Assembly (NCBI GenBank): GCA_902571135.1
Contig: CACGAU010000001.1
Coordinates: forward strand, 62,001 to 126,000
DNA from: an uncultured Pelagibacteraceae bacterium
GTDB taxonomy: Bacteria > Pseudomonadota > Alphaproteobacteria > Pelagibacterales > Pelagibacteraceae
Reading direction: 5' to 3'
DNA: 64,000 nt
How positions within the stretch are numbered: the first letter of the stretch is position 1; each line of letters begins with the position of its first letter. Positions 44,257-51,376 of the stretch are shown here, in pieces. The notes under the pieces are model-generated. The model was not told the DNA's origin, searched no databases, and was given only the letters and a program-made list of their open reading frames with translations. The position numbers were made by a program, and so were the translations under genes.

Positions 44257-44294
44257 AATAGGCACTGATTTTATAATTGGTGCCTATTTTTTTT
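44257..44294 (+). terminator. Terminator/attenuator between tauA and tauB
   Basis: AATAGGCAC pairs with GTGCCTATT (9-bp stem, 14-nt loop) followed by eight T, a textbook intrinsic terminator inside the operon. Partial read-through would yield more binding protein than ATPase and permease. A second AGGCAC just before the tauB start (44312-44317) could compete for the 3' arm. Confidence 0.8.
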
Positions 44295-44319
44295 ATAAAA
44301 TTTCTAATATAAGGCACTT

Positions 44320-45117
44320 ATGAGTGATCTCGTTTCTCAAAATCTAAACATGATTTTTAAAACTCCTAAAGGAGAAACAGTTCACGCTTTAAAAGATGTA
44401 AGCTTTACTTTAAAAAAAGGAGAATTGCTTACAGTTCTTGGTCCCTCTGGCTGTGGAAAAACAACTTTATTAAATATTACTGCTGGATTTTTAAGACCTA
44501 CCTCAGGAAAAATAACACTAAACAATAATGAAATAGACGGACCCGGTGTTGAAAGAGGAATGGTTTTTCAACAAGGTGCTTTATTTGAATGGTTAACGGT
44601 AGCTGAGAATGTAAATTTTGGACTTAGGATGAAAAAAGAAGATCCTGACGTTACAGCAAAAAAAGTTGATGAGTGGTTAGATATAGTTGGACTTAAAGGT
44701 TTTGGTAACACACCTACTTATCAATTATCTGGAGGTATGCAGCAAAGAGTTGCGCTTGCAAGATGTTTAATCAATGATCCAGATTTAATTTTAATGGATG
44801 AGCCATTAGGGGCGTTAGATGCATTAACAAGAGAAAAGATGCAGTCTTTAGTTTTAAAGATTTGGAAAGAAACAGGAAAAACAATTATCTTAATTACGCA
44901 CTCTGTTGAAGAAGCATTGTTACTTGGAGAAAGATTGTATGTGATGGCACCAAGACCAGGACGTATACATAAAGAGTATAATCTTCCATTTGCAGAAATG
45001 GGTCTTACACAAGACTTAAGAGAAATAAAAAAAAATAAAGAATTTGCATCTACTAGAGAAGAAATTTTATCCATGATTTGGAATATGGAAGAAGAAATAA
45101 TGGGGAAAGATAATTAA
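44320..45117 (+). CDS. tauB: Taurine-type ABC transporter ATP-binding protein
   Basis: A 265-residue ABC ATPase: Walker A GPSGCGKTT, Q-loop VFQQGALFEW, signature LSGGMQQR, Walker B LILMDEPLGALDA and H-loop ITHSVEEAL, all intact. The LGALDALTREKMQ motif is typical of the nitrate/sulfonate/taurine (NitT/TauT) subfamily. It energises the TauC permease. It overlaps tauC by one base (TAATG). Its ribosome-binding site (AAGG) is part of the AGGCAC that could pair with the upstream terminator arm. Confidence 0.92.
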   Translation: MSDLVSQNLNMIFKTPKGETVHALKDVSFTLKKGELLTVLGPSGCGKTTLLNITAGFLRPTSGKITLNNNEIDGPGVERGMVFQQGALFEWLTVAENVNFGLRMKKEDPDVTAKKVDEWLDIVGLKGFGNTPTYQLSGGMQQRVALARCLINDPDLILMDEPLGALDALTREKMQSLVLKIWKETGKTIILITHSVEEALLLGERLYVMAPRPGRIHKEYNLPFAEMGLTQDLREIKKNKEFASTREEILSMIWNMEEEIMGKDN

Positions 45118-47042
45118 TGTTAACTCAATTTGTAACAATATTAATTATCGTTTCTGTTATTGGCTGTATTCTTTATGGAAGAAGATTAATTAGAACTGAA
45201 AAAGTTGATGCTGTATTTGGTAATCCAGAGAGAGCAAAAGGCGGAACCCACTGGGTAATAGTTGGAACTAGTGCAATTCTCATGTTATGGCTTTATTATT
45301 CATGGGATATCGCAAAAGGCTTCTACCCAAAATCAGCAAATGAATTATGTCAAGTTGCTAAAATTAATGAGTCATTATTAGGTTTAAAGTACCAATTCCC
45401 TATTGAGGAAAGAGAATTCAAAAGTACATCTATTATTAAAATTGAAAATAAAAATCTTGTAAAAATTGCAAATGAAATAAAAGCATCTCCAGATCTAAAT
45501 GATCAACAAAAAACAATCCTTGTTAGCTACATTGATAGAACTTCTAAATTAATTCCATTTTTAACAAGTGAAGAATTAATGGAAATGGATACCAAAATTA
45601 AACTTAAGGAAATGACAGAAGAAATAAAACTTCTAAGTTCTAATTTCCAAAAGAAAGATTATCCTTTCGAAACAGATACTCAGAAAAATGAAAGACAAAA
45701 ACTTATTGATGAACAAGGTGGCTGGGGAATAACAACAATAGATTCTGGAAGTGGTTCTATAGAAAATACAATAGAAATACCAACTGCACCGCAAACAAAT
45801 AGGGGTTTAAAATTTGCTGCAGCTGCGGCAGAATTAAAACTTATAGATGATAAATTTTTTAAACTAAGAAATCACAATCCACAGTTTAAAAATGCAATTA
45901 AACAACTTAAAGATGATATCAAAGCTTACAGAAAAGGTTTAGATGATAATCAGGAGATTGCATCTGATTATGCAAAGAACATTGTTAAAATTGCTAGAAG
46001 AATAGAGTTTGCAAGTATCTATCCCCCTAATGCATTAAATGAAATGCAAGCTGCAATCATTGAATTTGATGAATTGCAAAATAAAGAACAAGGTGGATTA
46101 AGATTAATTGATATTCTTCTATTCCCTGCTGGAACAATTGTTGCAAGTGGACCTACATGTTCGGAACAGGGTTCTGGAAGATGGTTACCAAAACCATCTG
46201 ATACATTTAATAAATTCATTTTGATGTCAAAACCAAGTGTTGGCTACAAAAATATTCCTCTTTTATGGATTGAGATGGTTGATGTAAGTAAAATGATAGG
46301 ATTTATTTTACCAGATTGGATTGCAGATATATTACCTGGTGAATATCCAGTACATACTAAAGATGGAATTGTAAAAGAAAACTTTAAAAGTAATGTCTTA
46401 AAAGTTGTTACCGGTGATTTTAAACTATTTAAAGTACCTGTTCCATACGGACACATTTGGGATTCTTTTTTAAGAGTATTTTTAGGATTAATCTTTGGTA
46501 TCATCATTGGTGTACCTTTAGGATTATTTATGGGTCTAAATAGATTTGCCAAAGGTTTCTTTGATCCGTTAATCGAACTTTATAGACCTGTTCCTCCTCT
46601 TGCATGGGCACCATTAATTATTTCTGTGCTTGGAATTGATAACTCAGGAAAAGTATTTTTGTTATTTATGGTCTCTTTATCGATTATGATTATTTCTGCA
46701 AGAGCTGGTGCATCAGGAACACAACTTTCAAAAATCCATGCAGCCCACTCATTAGGAGCTACTAAAAAACAAATTTTAAGACATGTAATTTTCCCAAATT
46801 CACTTCCTGAAATTCTTACAGGAATTAGAGTTGCTGTTGGTATGTGTTGGGGAACGCTTGTTGCTGCAGAGTTTTTAGCGGGTACAACAGGTATCGGTTT
46901 TGTTGAAAACGTTGCTAAAAAGTACTTCCAATACGAAGTTATTTGGATAACAATATTTATTATGGGTCTACTTGGTCTTTTATTTGATATTACATTAAGA
47001 AAAATAATCGATAAAACTATTCCTTGGCGTGGAAAAGGATAA
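45117..47042 (+). CDS. tauC: Taurine-type ABC transporter permease with large extra periplasmic domain
   Basis: A 641-residue permease, more than twice the usual TauC (~270). Residues 1-21 and 45-64 are membrane segments, residues about 65-440 a mostly helical, probably periplasmic domain, and about 445-641 the normal TauC core with EAA-type loop SLGATKKQILRHVIFPNSLPEIL. The domain has just two Cys, near residues 78 and 348, which might form a disulfide. The function of the added part is unknown. It might dock TauA or sense ligand. The frame has no internal stop or weak join, so the fusion appears real. Confidence 0.85.
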   Translation: MLTQFVTILIIVSVIGCILYGRRLIRTEKVDAVFGNPERAKGGTHWVIVGTSAILMLWLYYSWDIAKGFYPKSANELCQVAKINESLLGLKYQFPIEEREFKSTSIIKIENKNLVKIANEIKASPDLNDQQKTILVSYIDRTSKLIPFLTSEELMEMDTKIKLKEMTEEIKLLSSNFQKKDYPFETDTQKNERQKLIDEQGGWGITTIDSGSGSIENTIEIPTAPQTNRGLKFAAAAAELKLIDDKFFKLRNHNPQFKNAIKQLKDDIKAYRKGLDDNQEIASDYAKNIVKIARRIEFASIYPPNALNEMQAAIIEFDELQNKEQGGLRLIDILLFPAGTIVASGPTCSEQGSGRWLPKPSDTFNKFILMSKPSVGYKNIPLLWIEMVDVSKMIGFILPDWIADILPGEYPVHTKDGIVKENFKSNVLKVVTGDFKLFKVPVPYGHIWDSFLRVFLGLIFGIIIGVPLGLFMGLNRFAKGFFDPLIELYRPVPPLAWAPLIISVLGIDNSGKVFLLFMVSLSIMIISARAGASGTQLSKIHAAHSLGATKKQILRHVIFPNSLPEILTGIRVAVGMCWGTLVAAEFLAGTTGIGFVENVAKKYFQYEVIWITIFIMGLLGLLFDITLRKIIDKTIPWRGKG

Positions 47043-47058
47043 ATGTTAAGGGGATGAA

Positions 47059-48063
47059 ATGAAGACCCCAGTTTTAAAAAAACAAGTCATTAAAATTTTC
47101 CAAAAATTTGGTCTAAGTAAAGATCATGCTTTAATTTCTACTAATGCATTAATTAATGCAGAATTAGTTGGTGCATATGGACATGGTTTATCTAGACTTA
47201 AAATGTATTGTGATAGAATTTCAAAAAAAGTAATTAATCCAAAACCAAAAATTAAAATTAAAAAAATTTCTCCATCTATTTCTCACATTGATGCAAATAA
47301 TAGTATTGGTTTTGTTGCAGCTGATTTAGGAATTAAAACTGCAATTAAACATGCACAAAAAACAGGAATAGGAATGGTAGCAGTTAAAAATAGTGGTCAC
47401 TATGGTTTATCTGGTTATTACGCAGAACAAGCAGTAAATAAAAATTTAATCACAATGATATATACAAATGCTCCTCCAGCAGTTGCTCCACATGGTGCAT
47501 TAAAAACTTTATTTGGAACAAATCCAATTTGTTTTGGATCCCCTACTGGTTCTAAAATTCCATTTATTTTAGATACATCAATCTCAATGATTAATAGGGG
47601 AAAAATAAGAGTTGCAGCAAGAAACAATCAATCAATTCCTGCGGGAGTTGCTTTAGATAAATTTGGCAAACCAACTACTGATGCAAAAAAAGCATTAGCA
47701 GGAGTTCAATTACCAATTGCAGGTTTTAGAGGTTCGGGACTTGCTTGGATGGTAGATATTTTAAGTGGAGTTTTAACTGGAGGAAATCACGCTGGAAGAG
47801 TTAAAGATCCTTTTGATGATTTTTCAGGTCCACAAAATATTGGGCATTTATTTATAACTTTTAAAGCAAATTTATTTCAAAAAAATTATAACCAACGAAT
47901 TAAAGATAATATTAAAACAATAAAAAAACTTCCTAAGATAAAAGGTGTTAAGGAAATAATGTATCCAGGACAAAATAAATATGCCCGGTATAAAAATAAC
48001 TCAAAAAAAGAAATTTCTATACCGGATATAATAAAGAAAGATTTGGAAACCTTAATAAGTTAA
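47059..48063 (+). CDS. LDH2/malate-sulfolactate dehydrogenase family protein
   Basis: A 334-residue NAD(P)-dependent dehydrogenase of the Ldh_2 family (malate, ureidoglycolate, (R)-sulfolactate ComC, and related 2-hydroxyacids). Conserved parts are GAYGHGLSRLKMY, VKNSGHYGLSGYYAEQA with the catalytic His, GTNPICFGSPTG and GFRGSGLAWMVDILSGVLTGG. Placed directly after TauC and in a region with a probable HpsN, sulfolactate is an attractive substrate; this is inference. It starts 16 bp after tauC and overlaps the convergent small-membrane-protein gene by 12 bp. Confidence 0.75.
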   Translation: MKTPVLKKQVIKIFQKFGLSKDHALISTNALINAELVGAYGHGLSRLKMYCDRISKKVINPKPKIKIKKISPSISHIDANNSIGFVAADLGIKTAIKHAQKTGIGMVAVKNSGHYGLSGYYAEQAVNKNLITMIYTNAPPAVAPHGALKTLFGTNPICFGSPTGSKIPFILDTSISMINRGKIRVAARNNQSIPAGVALDKFGKPTTDAKKALAGVQLPIAGFRGSGLAWMVDILSGVLTGGNHAGRVKDPFDDFSGPQNIGHLFITFKANLFQKNYNQRIKDNIKTIKKLPKIKGVKEIMYPGQNKYARYKNNSKKEISIPDIIKKDLETLIS

Positions 48064-48249
48064 CATCGTTAGAGCACCCAAAGAAACGATAACAGATGAT
48101 AAGATTATTGTTCGTTTAACTTTTTCCTTCTTCTTTTCTTCTAGAAGTCTTTGCTTTAGAACATCCACATTAACCCTTTTTGGATTTTCAACATATTGAG
48201 AGGGGGTCTCTACAATCTCGGATGTTCTATGTAAGCTTTCTGTACTCAT
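48052..48249 (-). CDS. Small tail-anchored membrane protein, paralogue of 37894-38103
   Basis: A 65-residue protein with an N-terminal polar stretch, the RVNVDVLKQRLLEEKKKEK segment and a C-terminal membrane segment (TIILSSVIVSLGALTML). It aligns with the 69-residue protein at 37894-38103 over the NV[DN][VI]L..R core and the anchor. Function unknown. It overlaps the convergent dehydrogenase gene by 12 bp. Confidence 0.55.
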   Translation of the reverse strand: MSTESLHRTSEIVETPSQYVENPKRVNVDVLKQRLLEEKKKEKVKRTIILSSVIVSLGALTMLTY

Positions 48250-48306
48250 ATTTTGTTTATAAATTATATTTTAATCATTATTAATGCATGTTTTACATAC
48301 TAGGGT

Positions 48307-48321
48307 TGTCCATAATGGGTT
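48307..48321 (+). repeat. 15-bp direct repeat, copy 1, upstream of tandem winged-helix regulator
   Basis: TGTCCATAATGGGTT; 13 of 15 bases match the copy at 48339-48353. Starts are 32 bp apart, three helical turns, so both would face the same side of the DNA. A likely operator for the regulator at 48366. Confidence 0.5.
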
Positions 48322-48338
48322 GACTCTAATTTAACTTT

Positions 48339-48353
48339 TGTTCATATTGGGTT
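48339..48353 (+). repeat. 15-bp direct repeat, copy 2
   Basis: TGTTCATATTGGGTT, partner of 48307-48321. It ends 12 bp before the regulator's ATG, so binding could block its own expression. Confidence 0.5.
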
Positions 48354-48365
48354 TTTTTTAAAAAC

Positions 48366-49325
48366 ATGAATACTTTACCTAGTATATCTGCACATATTGA
48401 TGAGAAGATAATCAATAAAGTAATTCAAGATAATTTTGCCTTATTAGCACCCTCTTTTTTTACCTTAACAAGCAACTGGTTTGTAAGAGCCTACGATCAT
48501 TACAAAGACATAGATAAGTTTGTAATCATTATATATTTGATACATCAAGATCTTATATATTTCAGGCAAAATGGGGTAAAAATTGATTACGACACATTTT
48601 ATAAGGATAAGTCAATCGAGATTAAAAAAATTAATATTTTAGACATTTCAAAAGATCTAGGAGTACCAAAAGAGAGTATCAGAAGAAAAGTTGTAGAATT
48701 AGAAAATGATGGAACAATTAAAAGAGTTGGTAAGAAAATATTTATTGTCAGAGATACACTCTACTCAGCTAGAGCAACTAACACTTTGACAGAGATTGCA
48801 ACAATATTGCATGAATTTAATAAAATTTTAAAAAAAGAAAAATTAATAACTGAGGTTTATTCAGTTGATGAAATAATTTCTGCGATGAAACAAAATTTCT
48901 CTTACTGTTGGTATCAGTTTAATAAATTCTGGTTTATTTATATGAATAGATGGAGAGCTGAGCTTAAAGATTTAGAATATGTAGCTATTGGAATGGTAGT
49001 CATAATAAATGCAGTTAAGAATAAAGATTTTTCTCCAAAAAAAAACATACGTTCATACCATAAGTCACTTATGGGCTCTGATACAAGAGGTGTAAATGCC
49101 ATGTCAGTTTCTGAGATAACTGGTATTCCACGGCCAACTGTTGTTAGAAAACTAAAATATTTAATTGATAAAAAATATCTTCATATAAATGAAAAAAAAT
49201 TAATTACATTCGATGCTAAAGATAGTGCATTTCAAAAAACAAGTAAAATGATAAACCAGAATATACTTAGTTTAAGTAATTTTATCTATAAAGTCTTTAA
49301 TCAAATCAGAATAATAAATCCTTAA
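48366..49325 (+). CDS. Transcriptional regulator with two winged-helix domains in tandem
   Basis: I do not recognise a named family. A 319-residue protein with two MarR/winged-helix-like units: about residues 95-135 (ILDISKDLGVPKESIRRKV..LENDGTIKRVGKKIFIV) and about 240-285 (VSEITGIPRPTVVRKLKYLIDKKYLHINEKKLITF). Between them lies an aromatic-rich helical part (FSYCWYQFNKFWFIYMNRW). A monomer could contact two DNA sites by itself; two direct repeats lie upstream. The target is unknown; the tau genes and the BASS transporter are neighbours. It shares a TTAA stop with the convergent BASS gene. Confidence 0.65.
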   Translation: MNTLPSISAHIDEKIINKVIQDNFALLAPSFFTLTSNWFVRAYDHYKDIDKFVIIIYLIHQDLIYFRQNGVKIDYDTFYKDKSIEIKKINILDISKDLGVPKESIRRKVVELENDGTIKRVGKKIFIVRDTLYSARATNTLTEIATILHEFNKILKKEKLITEVYSVDEIISAMKQNFSYCWYQFNKFWFIYMNRWRAELKDLEYVAIGMVVIINAVKNKDFSPKKNIRSYHKSLMGSDTRGVNAMSVSEITGIPRPTVVRKLKYLIDKKYLHINEKKLITFDAKDSAFQKTSKMINQNILSLSNFIYKVFNQIRIINP

Positions 49326-50173
49326 TTGGATTTTCTTAAAATATAAATAAAAATAAACCCTGTTATATACATGATTATTGCATAAGCACCTGTTGGTAAT
49401 GCGTATAATATATCAGTACCAAATATTTGCGTAGAGACAAACAACGCTAACGTACCATTTTGCAATCCACATTCTAAAGCAATACATCTCATTTGTTTAA
49501 CACCTGAAGCAAAAGCTTTTGCAATGTAATATGCGATGACCATCATTGAAATATTTAAAATTAGGGCAATTAAACCAGCTTGTTTTATAAAGCTTAGAAT
49601 ATTTTCTCTTTCTGAATAAAAAGCTGCTACGAAAAAAACAGCAAATAAAATTATGTTAAGTTTATTAAATATTTCAACTTTAGAAGATATGAAATTTTCA
49701 CCAAATTTTCTGATAATCATTCCTAAAATCACAGGTACAGTCACCACTAAAAACATTTTTAAAGCTATTCCTGTCATTGAAATATTTCGAGAAACTTCCG
49801 TTATCCCTAACATGTCTGCAGAAGTAAAGATAATTAAAGGAACTGTAATTATACTTAGTAAACTAATTACAGCAGTTAAAGATATTGATAATGCAACATC
49901 ACCGTCAGCAAATTTTGTCATTACATTAGAGGTTACACCTCCTGGTGCTGCAGCTATGATCATAACCCCTATTGCTATTTCAGGTGGTGTTTTTAAAATT
50001 AAAATTAATATGTATGCTACAATTGGAAGAATTATTAATTGAGAAATAAAACCAACAATAAAATCTTTTGGTGCTTTAAATACTCTTCCAAAATCTTCTA
50101 GTTTTAATCCCAGGCCTAAGCCTAACATGATCAGAGCCAATATGATTGGCGCTATCTTAGTTACAATCTCCAA
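49322..50173 (-). CDS. Bile acid:sodium symporter (BASS) family transporter
   Basis: A 283-residue membrane protein with nine to ten segments. The family motifs are LGLGLKLEDFGRVFKAPK, IIAAAPGGVTSNVMTKFADGD and CIALECGLQNGTLALFV, including the crossed-helix EXXXQN sodium site (here ALECGLQNGT). Members carry organic acids with sodium: pantoate, pyruvate, bile acids. Given the neighbours (sulfonate and osmolyte genes) an organic sulfonate or carboxylate is possible. It is separated from the divergent FbpA-type operon by 153 bp. Confidence 0.8.
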   Translation of the reverse strand: MEIVTKIAPIILALIMLGLGLGLKLEDFGRVFKAPKDFIVGFISQLIILPIVAYILILILKTPPEIAIGVMIIAAAPGGVTSNVMTKFADGDVALSISLTAVISLLSIITVPLIIFTSADMLGITEVSRNISMTGIALKMFLVVTVPVILGMIIRKFGENFISSKVEIFNKLNIILFAVFFVAAFYSERENILSFIKQAGLIALILNISMMVIAYYIAKAFASGVKQMRCIALECGLQNGTLALFVSTQIFGTDILYALPTGAYAIIMYITGFIFIYILRKSN

Positions 50174-50326
50174 TGACTTCCCCCTCTAAAAAAAATTATA
50201 CAATATTTTTAATTTAATAACTAAAATAAATTTTAAACCTAGAAGTGAATTTTGTAATAAAATAGTAACAATTTTTAATAAAACATATTAACTTTCTGAA
50301 CAATATAACTTTAGAGAGAGGAAATA

Positions 50327-51364
50327 ATGAAAAAACTAATCAAGATAGCATCTATTGTCCTTCTTTTTTCAATAACATTGTTTGGTCTTACAAACAAAGC
50401 TTCTGCAGCAAAATTAACTTTATATTGCAGTGTAGAGATTGATGTTTGTGAAATGCTTGAACAAGCTTATGAAAAAGAAACAGGCACAAAAGTTGCAATG
50501 ACAAGAGCAAGTAGTGGTGAAACTTTTGCTAAAATTAAAGCAGAAGCGTCTAATCCAAAAGGAGATGTTTGGTTTGGTGGAACAGGTGATCCACACTTAA
50601 CAGCTGCTCAGGAAAATTTAACTGAAAAATATAAATCAAAACACTTTGATGATTTATTACCAGCAGCACAAAACCAAGCAAAAAATGCTGACTATAAATC
50701 TGTAGGGATTTATGTTGGTGCACTAGGTTTTGGATATAATAAAGATCTTTTGGCTAAAAAAGGTCTTCCAGCTCCAAAATCATGGATGGACTTAACAAAA
50801 CCTATTTATAAGGGTGAAATCCAAGTTGCAAATCCTAATTCATCTGGAACTGCTTACACAACTTTAGCTACTATTCTTCAAATTTTTGGAGAAGATAAAG
50901 GTTGGGATTACATGAAAAAACTTCATGCAAATATCAATACTTACACAAAATCTGGTTCTGCTCCAATTAAAGCAACTGGAAGAGGTGAAAACTTAATTGG
51001 TATTTGTTTCCAACACGATGGTGTTAAACAAACTAAAAAAGGTTTGCCTGTTGTAACGGTATCTCCTGCTGAAGGAACTGGTTATGAAGTTGGATCAATG
51101 AGTATTATTGCTGGTGCAAGAAATATGAAGGAAGCTAAAAAGTTTTATGACTGGGCATTAAGTCCTGCAATACAAACTATGGTTTTCACTTCAGGAAAAT
51201 CTTTGCAAGTACCATCAAATACTAAAGCAAAAGCTGATCCTGATGCTCCAGATTTATCTACAATTAACTTGATTGATTACAATTTTAAAGTTTATGGAGA
51301 TAAAGCTACTAGAGCGAGCCTGTTATCCAAGTGGGATAACGATGTATCTGTAATTCCTAGATAA
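50327..51364 (+). CDS. FbpA-type ABC transporter substrate-binding protein, ligand uncertain
   Basis: A 345-residue binding protein with a signal peptide (about 1-27, ending KASA) and family 1/6 SBP features (KLTLYCSVEIDVCEMLEQAYEKETG, KGDVWFGGTGDPHLTAAQ). It looks like iron FbpA/FutA proteins, but the paired tyrosines that bind iron are not seen; the matching area reads GICFQHDGV. So the iron label often given to such proteins is doubtful here. Neighbouring phosphate-acyltransferase and HpsN genes hint at an organic sulfonate or other C3 compound. A GAGAGAGG ribosome-binding site implies good expression. Confidence 0.75.
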   Translation: MKKLIKIASIVLLFSITLFGLTNKASAAKLTLYCSVEIDVCEMLEQAYEKETGTKVAMTRASSGETFAKIKAEASNPKGDVWFGGTGDPHLTAAQENLTEKYKSKHFDDLLPAAQNQAKNADYKSVGIYVGALGFGYNKDLLAKKGLPAPKSWMDLTKPIYKGEIQVANPNSSGTAYTTLATILQIFGEDKGWDYMKKLHANINTYTKSGSAPIKATGRGENLIGICFQHDGVKQTKKGLPVVTVSPAEGTGYEVGSMSIIAGARNMKEAKKFYDWALSPAIQTMVFTSGKSLQVPSNTKAKADPDAPDLSTINLIDYNFKVYGDKATRASLLSKWDNDVSVIPR

Positions 51365-51375
51365 TTTTAGGAATT
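51352..51375 (+). promoter_or_regulatory. Hairpin over the SBP stop and the permease ribosome-binding site
   Basis: AATTCCTA pairs with TAGGAATT (8 bp, 8-nt loop). The SBP stop codon lies in the loop region, and the downstream AGGA ribosome-binding site is inside the stem, 2 nt before the permease ATG. When folded it would hide that site; ribosomes finishing the SBP could open it. Confidence 0.6.
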
Positions 51376-51376
51376 A

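Noticed and set aside
50327-51364. Iron(III) transporter annotation of the FbpA-like protein
   Set aside because: The tandem tyrosines needed for iron binding are not visible, and the neighbours are organosulfonate/acyl genes. Left as ligand uncertain rather than excluded fully.
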